Part shown: piece after piece, positions 44,708 to 54,488 of the stretch
How positions within the stretch are numbered: position 1 is the stretch's first letter
Layout: each line of letters starts with the position of its first letter
Source: Lachnospiraceae bacterium
Lineage (GTDB): Bacteria; Bacillota_A; Clostridia; Lachnospirales; Lachnospiraceae
Length of the DNA stretch: 64,000 bases
NCBI GenBank assembly: GCA_017416505.1
Contig: JAFQCI010000147.1
Coordinates: 62,001-126,000 of the forward strand
Direction: 5' to 3'
Program-made: the position numbers and the translations under genes
The notes under the pieces: model-generated
What the model was told of the DNA's origin: nothing
Databases searched by the model: none
What the model saw: only the letters and a program-made list of their open reading frames with translations

Positions 44708-46098
44708 TATTGGAATTCCTCCTCGTTTTTATATGAGCCGGTATTTCGATATACGGCCAGTGAACAAGTAGCAGAAAGAACGAAGATTAAAATACCGATA
44801 ACCGCACCATAACAGAAATCCGAGTTATCAATCGTTAATTTATACAGCCATGTAACCAGCAAGTCCGTCTTACCTGCTGTTCCTCTATAGTAGTCAGAAG
44901 TTTGTGGACTACCACCACTTAATAAGTAAATTACATTAAAGTTATTAATATTACCAATAAATGCTGTAATCAAACTTGGTGCTGTAATAAATAACATATA
45001 TGGTAATGTAATCTTCCAGAATGTAATAAATGCATTAGCACCATCCACCTGTGCAGATTCATATAAATCAGCAGGAATATTCTGAAGTACACCAGTACAA
45101 GTCAACATAGAGTGAGGAATACCTACCCATAAGTTTACAATGATAATGGTAACACGAGCCCATGTAACATTAGTAAAGAATGGAAGGGACTCTGACTCAC
45201 CTATCAGATTCAGATTACGAAGCAATACATTTACTGCACCTTCCGGTTGCAACATCGTTCTAATGATAAGCAATGATACGAACTGAGGTACTGCAATAGT
45301 TAATACGAAGATAAATCTCCAGAATGCTTTAAAACGAGTACCCTTACGATTAATTAAAATCGCTAAAATCATACCAAAAATATAATTTAAGAATGTAGCA
45401 AAAATCGCCCATACAATCGTCCAGCCAAGTACCGGCCAGAATGTCTTACCAAAGTCACCACCAAAGTCAAGAGCTGTTTTAAAATTCACAAGACCTACCC
45501 AGTCAAAAAGCTTACCTGGAACCGGATGATCTCTATCATAATTGGTAAATGCCATTAAAATCATAAATACCAATGGCATTATGGTAAATACAATAATACC
45601 AAGCAATGGGAAAAATAAGAATGTCTTATGCATATTCTTATTAAACAATTGTTTTACATCATCTAAGAAAGTTGGAATTTCTCTATATTCTCTCTTTAAA
45701 ATGTACACATGATATCCAGATTTTACAGTTTCTCTCCATACAAAGAAGAAAGTAAGAGAAATGAATATGGTTATAACACCATATAATAAACATAACATGG
45801 AGTTATCGCCAAATACAGTTTCCATCAAAGAAGTTTCTGGATTCAATCTAGTTCCTTGTTCTTGTGTACCTAAAGTAACCAAATCACCCAAGGCACCAAA
45901 TCCAAAGGTAACCATATAGTAAATATATGCCACCTCAACAGCTAAGAAAATCAAACCTTTTATTATCTGTTTACGGCAAATATTACTAAGTCCCATAACA
46001 ACAGCACTTAATTTACACAAGATATCACCTTTAGTTAACGCTTCTGTTACCGGTATCTCATAAAAAGGACTTGGTTTTTTCTTTCCAAAAATAGCCAC
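44707..46098 (-). CDS. malF: Maltose-type ABC importer permease (MalF-like)
   Basis: 463 residues. An N-terminal region with two extra helices precedes the six-helix permease core; the EAA loop is ESAQVDGANAFITFWKITLP. GTG 46098 follows AGGAGG. It is separated from the binding-protein gene by 116 bases holding a terminator, so fewer permease than binding-protein transcripts are expected. Confidence 0.9.
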   Translation of the reverse strand: MAIFGKKKPSPFYEIPVTEALTKGDILCKLSAVVMGLSNICRKQIIKGLIFLAVEVAYIYYMVTFGFGALGDLVTLGTQEQGTRLNPETSLMETVFGDNSMLCLLYGVITIFISLTFFFVWRETVKSGYHVYILKREYREIPTFLDDVKQLFNKNMHKTFLFFPLLGIIVFTIMPLVFMILMAFTNYDRDHPVPGKLFDWVGLVNFKTALDFGGDFGKTFWPVLGWTIVWAIFATFLNYIFGMILAILINRKGTRFKAFWRFIFVLTIAVPQFVSLLIIRTMLQPEGAVNVLLRNLNLIGESESLPFFTNVTWARVTIIIVNLWVGIPHSMLTCTGVLQNIPADLYESAQVDGANAFITFWKITLPYMLFITAPSLITAFIGNINNFNVIYLLSGGSPQTSDYYRGTAGKTDLLVTWLYKLTIDNSDFCYGAVIGILIFVLSATCSLAVYRNTGSYKNEEEFQ

Positions 46099-46130
46099 GT
46101 CATTTCCTCCTTAATATAATATCTTTGTGA

Positions 46131-46167
46131 TAAAAATGCTTCACTAGTCATTACACTAATGAAGCAT
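46131..46167 (-). terminator. Intercistronic terminator between binding protein and permease genes
   Basis: AATGCTTCATTAGTG / CTAGTGAAGCATT stem with one mismatch followed by five T residues on the minus strand, inside the operon. Confidence 0.75.
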
Positions 46168-46214
46168 TCTTATTAACATCTAAATCAGATGAATTATTAA
46201 CACATCACTTTGAA

Positions 46215-47465
46215 TTATAGTCCAGAAGCAACCATATTTTCAGCCATCTTCTTAGTCTTTTCTTCAGCGTTTCCGTCGTTTACGTCACCATTTGCTAATT
46301 CTTCACCCATAGTTCCGAATGGACCCCAAACGTTGTTCATTTCTACGATCATTGGTTGAGGGAAAGAATTTTGCATTTGTTGAATTTCAACTGCTGCGAT
46401 ATCGCTTCCTGTTTCGATAGATGCGATAGTTGGGTTGATTTGTCTAGCTTCGTATCTAGCTTTTTGAACTTCTTCACTTCCTAAGAATACAGCTAAAGCA
46501 GTAGCAGGAGCCTGATTTCCTCTTTCAGAAGTCTTAGAGTTAACACCGATACACTTAGAACCACCATATGGTCTCATTTGGCTAGTAGTACCATTAATAG
46601 TTACAGTAGGAGCAATAGCAACACCCATGTTATCTCCTAAGATACCCTTGATATCGTTAGCAGACCAAGAACCAGTGAATACTGCGCTACATCCTTGTGA
46701 TAATGGATCTGGACCCATATCAGCAACTACAAAGTTAGGATTCTTTACTAATTCTGCAAGATACTTAGTAGTAGCAACACCCATTTCATCAGCAAAACTT
46801 ACGCCAGCAGATGCATCACTACCAGCTTCACCAAATAAAGTACCGTTAGCTAAGTAGAATGCTGGCATATTCCAAGAATTCTTTAATGGGAAAGCAACCT
46901 TTCCTTTTTCAAGCATAGTTTCTAAAGACTTAACATCTTCTTCAGAGTAAACTGATTTATCATAGTACATGAACCAAGTGTTAGAAGTGAATGGTACACC
47001 ATATACCTTTCCATCATAAGTTACAGTGTTCATGAATCCTTCATCATTAACAGCAGCGATTTGATCTTTGTAAGTACCAGCAAATTCTGCTACAGCACCA
47101 GCTGATACTAAAACGTTCATCTGGTCATTTGCAAAGTAGAATACGTCAGCAGCTGCATCTAAGTCCTTAGTAACTGTATCTTTTGCATCACCTTCTGAAC
47201 ATACACCATAAGTGAAATTAATTTCCCATTCTGCATGAGCTTCATCAAAAGCTTCACATTGAGTCTTTAAGAATTCTTGTTCTTCCTGTGGTCCCCATAC
47301 AGTTAAATCAACTGTAGTAGTTTCAACAGTACCGCCATCTGCTGTACTTCCGCCGCTAGTGTTTTTAGCTGTAGTAGATTCTTCCTTATCTCCACAAGCA
47401 GCAAATGTTCCTGCTAGCATCATTGCTGATAATCCAACAGCAACAAATTTTTTCATTTTTCTCAT
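46215..47465 (-). CDS. malE: Maltose-type extracellular solute-binding lipoprotein
   Basis: 416 residues. Lipoprotein signal ends in a Cys (GTFAACGDKEES), followed by a Ser/Thr/Gly linker and a family 1 solute-binding domain (VDLTVWGPQEEQEF, YGVPFTSNTWFMYYDKSVY, AVFTGSWSANDI). GC and codon use are slightly richer and more regular than in neighbours, as for highly expressed genes. ATG 47465 follows AGAGG. It has a strong promoter and is followed by the internal terminator. Confidence 0.92.
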   Translation of the reverse strand: MRKMKKFVAVGLSAMMLAGTFAACGDKEESTTAKNTSGGSTADGGTVETTTVDLTVWGPQEEQEFLKTQCEAFDEAHAEWEINFTYGVCSEGDAKDTVTKDLDAAADVFYFANDQMNVLVSAGAVAEFAGTYKDQIAAVNDEGFMNTVTYDGKVYGVPFTSNTWFMYYDKSVYSEEDVKSLETMLEKGKVAFPLKNSWNMPAFYLANGTLFGEAGSDASAGVSFADEMGVATTKYLAELVKNPNFVVADMGPDPLSQGCSAVFTGSWSANDIKGILGDNMGVAIAPTVTINGTTSQMRPYGGSKCIGVNSKTSERGNQAPATALAVFLGSEEVQKARYEARQINPTIASIETGSDIAAVEIQQMQNSFPQPMIVEMNNVWGPFGTMGEELANGDVNDGNAEEKTKKMAENMVASGL

Positions 47466-47546
47466 TTTTCATTACCTCTTTCTTTTTTAAGTTAATTGGT
47501 TTATGTAGTTAAAATGGAACTCTCGCTTGTCCCATACACCACCTAT

Positions 47547-47593
47547 AGAATATCATTAAGTTGTGAGTTTGTCAACAAAATTATGCAATTTTG
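47547..47593 (-). promoter_or_regulatory. malE promoter and adjacent palindrome
   Basis: TTGACA (47570-47575), 17-base spacer, TATTCT (47547-47552). Just upstream is a near-perfect 18-base palindrome with arms CAAAATT/AATTTTG (47575-47592), a likely LacI-family or activator site. Confidence 0.65.
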
Positions 47594-47744
47594 TTGTGAA
47601 TTTTCACATTTGATTCTTTAAAATCGAATCTTTTATTGTGCTAAATCACTACTCGAACATCATTTCTTCACAACTACTAGTGATTATAGTACATTTTTAA
47701 GTATGTGTCAATTATTTATTTTATATTCTTGTTATTTTATCGTC
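47594..47744. other. Intergenic region upstream of malE promoter
   Basis: AT-rich, no coding signal. It includes a TTGTGAA element and repeated CACAA/TTGTG words near 47596-47675 that may be regulator sites. I see nothing else. Confidence 0.3.
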
Positions 47745-47778
47745 AAAATAACGGATAAATCGCATTTATCCGTTATTT
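47745..47778 (-). terminator. purL terminator
   Basis: Perfect 13-base-pair stem AATAACGGATAAA / TTTATCCGTTATT with a five-base loop and following TTTTG, 60 bases past the purL stop. Confidence 0.8.
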
Positions 47779-47836
47779 CTATTGTCACATTATACCCACA
47801 TTCTGATAAAACAACAATGTTTCAAAGTAATTTTCC

Positions 47837-50800
47837 CTATTTAAAGTATTCTACACCTGATTCAAAAATACCTTGATTCTGTTCTCCATAGATATTAACT
47901 GCAACCATATCTCCTCTTCTTTCAGAGTGAGCCATTTTTCCTAACACTCTTCCATCCGGACTGGTAATACCTTCAATCGCCATATAAGAGCCGTTAATAT
48001 TATATGCTTCATCCATAGTTGGATTTCCTTCTGCATCCACATATACTGTAGCAATTTGTCCATTCTGAGCCAGTTTGTTAAGCCATTCTTTATTTGCAAC
48101 AAATCTTCCTTCTCCATGAGAAGCCGGAATAGAATATACTTTTCCTAATTCAGCCTTTTGTAACCATGGAGATTTATTGGTAACAACTTTTGTATAAACC
48201 ATCTTGGACTGGTGACGGCCGATACTGTTCATGGTAAGCGTTGGAGAATCTTCTTTTTGTTCTACGATTTCCCCATATGGTACCAGACCTAATTTAATAA
48301 TTGCCTGGAAACCATTACAGATACCAAGTGCTAATCCATCTCTTTCATTTAATAATTTCATTACTTCTTCCTTAATCTTTTCATTACGGAAAGCGGTAGC
48401 AATGAATTTACCAGAACCATCTGGTTCATCACCTGCAGAGAATCCACCTGGGAACATAATAATCTGTGCATCTTTGATTCCATTCGCAAAAGCATCTACA
48501 GATTCTCGAATGCCTGCTTCTGTCATATTACGGAATACTACGGTTTCCACTTTTGCACCGGCAGCTTCAAATGCCTTGGCAGAATCATATTCACAGTTTG
48601 TACCAGGGAATACAGGAATAAATACTTTTGGTACTGCTACTTTATTCTTGCAAACATAAATGTCCTTTGTATCATAAAGTGCTATATCAATCTTTTCTTC
48701 CTTCACATCAGACACCGTTGGGAATACGTCTTCCAATTTTTCCGTCCATGCCTTAATTGCCTCTTCCATATCAAGTTTCATATCCTGATAAATAAATTGT
48801 GGTTCTGCCACAGTTTCACCAATTACAGTATATGGAACCTTTAAAGAAGCAAGAACTTCAGGTTTTACTTCCAGAATAACAGAAGTATAATCTTTCGCTG
48901 TTAATTCTTCTTTAGATAAAGAATCATTTATTTTTACACCAATCTTATTACCAAACGCCATTTTGCTGACAGCTTCAATGATTCCACCAAAACCTACAAC
49001 ATAAGAAGATAATACTTTCTTCTCTTTGATATCCTCAAATAATTTACCGTAAACGTTTAATGCGTCTTCGTAAGAAGGAATATCATACTCGTTCTTTTTC
49101 ACATCTACCTTAATTAACATGTTACCAGCAGATTTCAATTCGCTTGTAACTACATTTTTACCTTCTGCAACATCTACAGCAAAGGAAACCAATGTAGGTG
49201 GAACATCAATATCGTTAAAGGTTCCTGACATACTGTCCTTACCACCAATAGATGGAAGTCCTAAGCCCATTTGAGCATCATATGCACCAAGAAGTGCACT
49301 TAATGGTTCACCCCAACGTTTTTCATCATTTCCTAAACGCTTAAAATATTCCTGGAACGTGAAACGAATCTTGGTAACATCACCACCAGCTGCTGCAATT
49401 TTTGCAACAGAGTTTAATACTGCATAAACAGAACCATGATATGGACTCCAGCTTGATAAATATGGGTCGAATCCGTAACTCATCATCGTAACAGTATCTG
49501 TCTTTCCCTTTAATACAGGCAATTTTGCAATCATTGTCTGAATCGGTGTTAATTGATACTTACCACCATATGGCATAGTCACTGTACCTGCACCAATGGA
49601 ACTATCAAACATTTCAACCAGACCTTTTTGTGAACATACATTTAAATCACTTAAGGTATCAAGCCATAACTTCTTTACATCTGTTTCGTCTGTTTTTGTC
49701 TTAAAATAATTCTTATTTTCATCTGGCATAGTAACAACAACATCTGTTTCCTGATGCGCCCCGTTAGTATCCAGGAATGCTCTGGAGATATTTACAATCT
49801 CTTTTTCTCTCCAAATCATTACCAGTCTAGGCTCTTTTGTTACTTCTGCAACTACAAGTGCTTCTAAATTTTCTTCTTCTGCATAGCGAAGCATCGCATC
49901 TACATCTTTTGGGTCCACTACAACTGCCATACGTTCCTGGGATTCAGAAATGGCTAATTCTGTTCCATCCAAACCTGCATATTTCTTTGGTACTTTGTCA
50001 AGATAGATATGCAAGCCGTCTGCCAATTCACCAATAGCAACAGAAACACCGCCTGCACCAAAATCATTACATTTCTTAATTAAAGAAGCTACTTCTTCTC
50101 TTCTAAACAAACGCTGAATCTTTCTTTCTGTTGGTGGATTTCCTTTTTGTACTTCTGCACCACAGGTTTCAATAGAAGATTCTGTATGAGCTTTGGAAGA
50201 ACCTGTTGCACCACCACAACCATCACGTCCGGTACGTCCTCCAAGTAATATAATCATATCTCCCGGGTCTGAGTTTAATCTCTTAACACATCTTCTTGGA
50301 GCAGCACCCATAACTGCACCAATTTCCATTCTCTTAGCAACGTAATCCGGATGATATACTTCATTTACCAAGCCGGTTGCCAATCCAATCTGATTACCAT
50401 AAGAACTATAACCATGTGCAGCACCGGTTACAATCTTTCTTTGTGGTAATTTACCTTTTAAGGTCTGGTCTAAAGATTTTGTTGGGTCTGCAGCACCAGT
50501 TACACGCATTGCCTGATATACATAAGAACGACCTGACAATGGGTCACGGATAGCTCCACCAAGACAGGTAGCAGCTCCACCAAATGGTTCAATTTCGGTT
50601 GGATGGTTATGAGTTTCATTCTTAAAGCTTACTAACCATTCTTCTTCCACTCCATCGATTTCCACTGGAACTACGATAGAACAAGCATTGATTTCGTCTG
50701 ACACTTCCATGTCATCTAATTTGCCATCTTTCTTTAGCTTTTTCATAGCCATCAATGCAATATCCATAAGGCACACGAACTTGTCATCTCTGCCTTTATA

Positions 50801-51589
50801 TAACTCATCTTTATTAGATAAGTAACTTTCATATGTTTCTTCCATGATTTTTTTGTAGAAACCATCTTCAAAAGTAACATTCTTTAACTCTGTAGAGAAA
50901 GTAGTATGTCTACAATGGTCAGACCAATAAGTATCCAAAACACGAATTTCTGTCATGGAAGGGTCTCTGTTTTCTTCTTTATTAAAATAGTTTTGAATAT
51001 GAAGGAAATCCTTAAAAGTCATAGCAAGTCCTAAAGAATCATATAATTCTTTTAACTTTGCTTCCGGCATATTTTTAAATCCATCAAAAATTAAAACATC
51101 ATCAGGTTCTTTAAAATCGCTTACTAAAGTATCCGGCTTTTCTTCTTTTGCCTGTCTGGAATCTACAGGATTAATACAATAAGCCTTAATTCTTTCTACA
51201 TCATCCTGACTCATGTTTCCTTTTAATACATAAGTAGTAGCAGTTTTAATGACTGGTTCTTCTTTTTCATTTAATAACTTTACACATTGTTCAGCAGAAT
51301 CTGCACGCTGGTCGAATTGTCCAGGCAGGTATTCTACAGAAAATACGACTTCATCTTCTGAAACCGATATTTCCTCTTCGTACAAAATATCTATCGGTGG
51401 TTCACTGAATACAGTTCCCAACGCTTTTTTATAGGTTTCATCTGAAAGATTTTCAATATCATAGCGAACCAATACTCTCGCTTCTTTCACATCAATCCCT
51501 AAATAACTCTTTACTTCTTCTAATAATTCGTTTGCTTTTACAGCATAGTCTGTTTTCTTTTCCACGTAAATACGCTTTACATTGCTCAT
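47837..51589 (-). CDS. purL: Phosphoribosylformylglycinamidine synthase, single-chain type
   Basis: 1250 residues. This large PurL combines the PurS-like N terminus, the ATP-grasp-like synthase core (FKNETHNHPTEIEPFGGAAT, GGRTGRDGCGGATGSSKA, LPSIGGKDSMSGTF) and a C-terminal class I glutaminase with the FPGTNCEYDSA start, nucleophile Cys in LGICNGFQAI and a catalytic His in PASHGEGRF. It converts FGAR to FGAM in purine synthesis. ATG 51589 follows CGGAGG; the 18-residue extension has no support. Large single-chain forms are common in Clostridia, unlike the PurSQL of bacilli. Confidence 0.96.
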   Translation of the reverse strand: MSNVKRIYVEKKTDYAVKANELLEEVKSYLGIDVKEARVLVRYDIENLSDETYKKALGTVFSEPPIDILYEEEISVSEDEVVFSVEYLPGQFDQRADSAEQCVKLLNEKEEPVIKTATTYVLKGNMSQDDVERIKAYCINPVDSRQAKEEKPDTLVSDFKEPDDVLIFDGFKNMPEAKLKELYDSLGLAMTFKDFLHIQNYFNKEENRDPSMTEIRVLDTYWSDHCRHTTFSTELKNVTFEDGFYKKIMEETYESYLSNKDELYKGRDDKFVCLMDIALMAMKKLKKDGKLDDMEVSDEINACSIVVPVEIDGVEEEWLVSFKNETHNHPTEIEPFGGAATCLGGAIRDPLSGRSYVYQAMRVTGAADPTKSLDQTLKGKLPQRKIVTGAAHGYSSYGNQIGLATGLVNEVYHPDYVAKRMEIGAVMGAAPRRCVKRLNSDPGDMIILLGGRTGRDGCGGATGSSKAHTESSIETCGAEVQKGNPPTERKIQRLFRREEVASLIKKCNDFGAGGVSVAIGELADGLHIYLDKVPKKYAGLDGTELAISESQERMAVVVDPKDVDAMLRYAEEENLEALVVAEVTKEPRLVMIWREKEIVNISRAFLDTNGAHQETDVVVTMPDENKNYFKTKTDETDVKKLWLDTLSDLNVCSQKGLVEMFDSSIGAGTVTMPYGGKYQLTPIQTMIAKLPVLKGKTDTVTMMSYGFDPYLSSWSPYHGSVYAVLNSVAKIAAAGGDVTKIRFTFQEYFKRLGNDEKRWGEPLSALLGAYDAQMGLGLPSIGGKDSMSGTFNDIDVPPTLVSFAVDVAEGKNVVTSELKSAGNMLIKVDVKKNEYDIPSYEDALNVYGKLFEDIKEKKVLSSYVVGFGGIIEAVSKMAFGNKIGVKINDSLSKEELTAKDYTSVILEVKPEVLASLKVPYTVIGETVAEPQFIYQDMKLDMEEAIKAWTEKLEDVFPTVSDVKEEKIDIALYDTKDIYVCKNKVAVPKVFIPVFPGTNCEYDSAKAFEAAGAKVETVVFRNMTEAGIRESVDAFANGIKDAQIIMFPGGFSAGDEPDGSGKFIATAFRNEKIKEEVMKLLNERDGLALGICNGFQAIIKLGLVPYGEIVEQKEDSPTLTMNSIGRHQSKMVYTKVVTNKSPWLQKAELGKVYSIPASHGEGRFVANKEWLNKLAQNGQIATVYVDAEGNPTMDEAYNINGSYMAIEGITSPDGRVLGKMAHSERRGDMVAVNIYGEQNQGIFESGVEYFK

Positions 51590-51717
51590 AACTAACCTCC
51601 GTAAGTTGTTTTGTACCATCTTATAAATATCATAAGATAGCATTTTAATGATACTACGAAACCGTAAAAAAGTAAATTGATTTTGTAATCTTTTCTCGAT
51701 TTTAGGTTTCTTTCATC

Positions 51718-51746
51718 AAAAAAAAGACGCAAAAGCGTCTTTTTTC
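51718..51746 (-). terminator. Terminator of the CheY-like gene
   Basis: AAAAAAGACGC / GCGTCTTTTTT stem with a TTTT loop and a run of T residues, just past the stop codon. Confidence 0.9.
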
Positions 51747-51750
51747 ATTA

Positions 51751-52110
51751 TTAGCCGATAATCTTTTCTACGATAGCTACCAGTTTTTCAGGTTCAAATG
51801 GCTTTGGTATAAATTCATCTGCACCAAACTTAACTGCTTCCACCATCTTAGTCTTTTGACCTGCTGCAGTAACCATAATAGCTTTAGAATTCGGATGACT
51901 TTCCTTTATTTTCTGTAAGGCACCGATACCATCTAAAACCGGCATAGTAATATCCAAAGTTACTAAATCCGGATTTAATTCATCAAATAACTTAGCACCT
52001 TCTTCACCATTTGCAGCTTCTCCCACGATGGTATGTCCTGCAGACTCTAAAATACTTCTTAAAATTTTTCTTGATGTTCTTGAATCATCAACAATTAAAA
52101 TATTTGCCAT
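51751..52110 (-). CDS. Stand-alone CheY-type response regulator
   Basis: 119 residues: ILIVDDSRTSRK acidic pocket, phospho-Asp in DPDLVTLDITMPVLDG, TAAGQKTKMVEAV switch region and FIPKPFEP with the conserved Lys. No output domain. It lies 93 bases after the CheX-like gene, so the two are probably functionally paired. Confidence 0.92.
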   Translation of the reverse strand: MANILIVDDSRTSRKILRSILESAGHTIVGEAANGEEGAKLFDELNPDLVTLDITMPVLDGIGALQKIKESHPNSKAIMVTAAGQKTKMVEAVKFGADEFIPKPFEPEKLVAIVEKIIG

Positions 52111-52202
52111 TTATATTTCCTATGCTGCTATTACTTATATAAACATAATCAAATAGTCGCATTTTTCCTTTCTAATATTTTCTTAAGCCTTATATATCTT
52201 TC

Positions 52203-53090
52203 CTACTCAACAATTACCTTCTTGTCCAAAGAAAGAACCAACTCAACCTTCTTTCCTGATAAGAAAATAGGTAAAATGTATAATTTATTAGAACGAATTG
52301 CCTGTACATCCATAGCCATCATCGGTGGATGCATATCAACATCAATTTCCTGCTCGCTTAAACTAGATGCAAATAAACCATTGGTTGTATTAATAAATTC
52401 ACAAATAGAATCCAATACATCTTCGTCTACTTCTGTAAAATCTTCCTTTGCAAACTGAGAACCGATATGAATCAATCCTTCTGGTTCTCCTACAAAACCA
52501 ACAAACAAGTCATGGTCACCAAACATACTTTGGCAAGCTGCTTTGTTTATATTGATTTCTTCTTTTATGTATAACTCTTCCATCCTAATTTCAGTGTCAA
52601 TAAAACGATTTAAGTTACGGACCATTAAAGATAAATAGTTTTTGGTTAATCCCTGTGCTTCTTTTGAAAATAAAGGAACTACTCTGTCCAAATCACTACT
52701 CTTTAAATCTTCTAACTCTTCCTCTGTATATCCATAAGCATTCTTGAAGTTTTCTAAATGCTGATTCAATTGATTCATGTCCATAAGACCTTCTTCAGTT
52801 ATGGTCTGTACAAATTGTAGATAAGCATCCCCTTGTTTTTTCAATAACTCTCCAACCTGTTCCTCGGTTAAATAGCCTTTCGTTACAGCAATATCTCCAA
52901 AACGCTTATCCATCAGCGTTTGTAATGTGTTTACTTCATCTGCCTGTGCCTGGGTCATTAATTTCGTTTCCACAGCCAATAAACCCAGCTTTACTCTGGC
53001 ACTTTTTTGTTTTTCCATTACGCTGTCACATTCTTCTTTGGTAATAACATTTTGTTCTACTAAATACTTTCCAAAATATAATCCAAACAT
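52203..53090 (-). CDS. CheX-like chemotaxis protein with N-terminal helical repeats
   Basis: 295 residues. The N-terminal part has two copies of a small helical unit (FGKYLVEQNVITKEECDSV, GDIAVTKGYLTEEQVGELL) like MshEN/GspE-N repeats, which can bind c-di-GMP when key residues are present. The C-terminal part (about 130-290) resembles CheX/CheC phosphatase-like domains. It may dephosphorylate or sequester the adjacent CheY. ATG 53090 follows AGGAGG. The domain calls are from pattern only. Confidence 0.7.
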   Translation of the reverse strand: MFGLYFGKYLVEQNVITKEECDSVMEKQKSARVKLGLLAVETKLMTQAQADEVNTLQTLMDKRFGDIAVTKGYLTEEQVGELLKKQGDAYLQFVQTITEEGLMDMNQLNQHLENFKNAYGYTEEELEDLKSSDLDRVVPLFSKEAQGLTKNYLSLMVRNLNRFIDTEIRMEELYIKEEININKAACQSMFGDHDLFVGFVGEPEGLIHIGSQFAKEDFTEVDEDVLDSICEFINTTNGLFASSLSEQEIDVDMHPPMMAMDVQAIRSNKLYILPIFLSGKKVELVLSLDKKVIVE

Positions 53091-53237
53091 ATCGTTCCTC
53101 CTTATTCCACTCATCTAAAGACAATTATAGCTTTATTTTTGAATAATTGCAACCTATTTTCAAACATTTGTCATAATTCTTCATGTCATTGAATAAATTA
53201 TAAAAAGGACAATGATTATTTGAGGAGAGGTTTGCTT

Positions 53238-53666
53238 ATGAATAAATCAACAAAAATTGTAGTTTTACGGGGACGTGAGCTTATGTATACCGGAATCTTC
53301 GTGATTCTTGGCATTATCCTAATCTTACTTTTAATTCTCATGTTTTTCCCTAAATCTTCCAAAGAAGAAACTACTGCAAAATATAACCCAGGAATCTATA
53401 CATCTACCCTCACATTAGGGGATTCTACCTTAAATGTCGAGGTTACAGTGGACGAAAATCATATCAAGCAGGTAAATCTGGTAAATATAGATGAAAGCAT
53501 TACTACCATGTATCCCCTATTAACACCAACTTTAGAGGAAATCAATGAAAAGCTAAGTACTACAGATAATCTTGATGAATTGGGAACTTCCCAAAATCAA
53601 TACACGAACATATTATTAATTCAATCCATTAAAAATGCTGCAAAAAAAGCAGAAATCAAAGAATAA
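53238..53666 (+). CDS. Small membrane-anchored protein of unknown function
   Basis: 142 residues: a short basic N terminus, one membrane helix (about 16-38), a Lys/Glu/Thr linker, then a compact beta domain starting YNPGIYTSTLTLG and a helical C terminus. The YNPGIYTSTL and VTVDENHIKQV pattern resembles FMN-binding-like domains, without the Thr flavinylation motif. ATG 53238 (MNKSTKIVV) follows GAGGAGAGG. Single gene on the plus strand, divergent from the CheX-like gene and convergent with dapB. Confidence 0.7.
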   Translation: MNKSTKIVVLRGRELMYTGIFVILGIILILLLILMFFPKSSKEETTAKYNPGIYTSTLTLGDSTLNVEVTVDENHIKQVNLVNIDESITTMYPLLTPTLEEINEKLSTTDNLDELGTSQNQYTNILLIQSIKNAAKKAEIKE

Positions 53667-53679
53667 AACACAATAAAAA

Positions 53680-53722
53680 AAAGAAAACACAGAGGCTTAT
53701 ATTAACCTCTGTGCTTTTTCTT
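53680..53722. terminator. Bidirectional terminator
   Basis: CACAGAGG / CCTCTGTG stem (53688-53713) with T-runs on both strands, between the small membrane protein gene and dapB. Confidence 0.85.
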
Positions 53723-54477
53723 TATCCTATTACATCTGACATATCATACATACCAGAAGGTTTTCCTGCTAAAAACTTAGCTGCACTTACTGCACCTTTT
53801 GCAAATATTGCCTTTGAATATGCAGTATGCTTAAATTCTACTACTTCATCCATGCCGGCAAAAATCACTTCATGTTCACCTACAATGCTTCCACCTCGCA
53901 CTGCACTGATGCCCATTTCTTTTTTCTCTCTTGCTTTTCTTTCCTTGCTTCTATCAAAAACATATTCGTATTCATTATCCATAGCATCATTGATAGAATC
54001 TGCCAAAGCCAAAGCAGTACCAGATGGTGCATCCACCTTTAAATTATGGTGTTTTTCTACGATTTCAACATCAAAGCCTGCTGGAGCTAATGTCTTAGCT
54101 GCTTCTTTCAAAAGCTTTAATAACATATTAATTCCTAAAGACATATTGGCAGATTTTAAAACTGCTACTTCTTTACTGGCAGTATATACTTTTTCTAATT
54201 GTTCTTCTGATAATCCTGTGGTACATAATACCACTGGCATTTTCTTTTCTACTGAATAATCTAAAAGAGCATCCACTGCCTTTGCAGAAGCAAAGTCAAT
54301 AATTACATCTGCAGCTTCCTTGCATTCTGTTAATGAGGCATATACCGGATAATCATTTTTTTGTTCCGTACAGATATCAATTCCGGCAACAATGGTACAA
54401 TCTTCATCCTGTGCTACAATGTTAGAAATTACCTGCCCCATTTTTCCATTACATCCGTGCATTATTACCTTTGTCAT
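53722..54477 (-). CDS. dapB: 4-hydroxy-tetrahydrodipicolinate reductase
   Basis: 251 residues. The nucleotide-binding GCNGKMGQVISN, and the substrate/catalytic HHNLKVDAPSGTALALA, define DapB of lysine and diaminopimelate synthesis. AGGAG precedes the ATG. The gene is 11 bases after dapA, so both are under the upstream lysine riboswitch. Confidence 0.97.
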   Translation of the reverse strand: MTKVIMHGCNGKMGQVISNIVAQDEDCTIVAGIDICTEQKNDYPVYASLTECKEAADVIIDFASAKAVDALLDYSVEKKMPVVLCTTGLSEEQLEKVYTASKEVAVLKSANMSLGINMLLKLLKEAAKTLAPAGFDVEIVEKHHNLKVDAPSGTALALADSINDAMDNEYEYVFDRSKERKAREKKEMGISAVRGGSIVGEHEVIFAGMDEVVEFKHTAYSKAIFAKGAVSAAKFLAGKPSGMYDMSDVIG

Positions 54478-54488
54478 AAGTCAAACTC

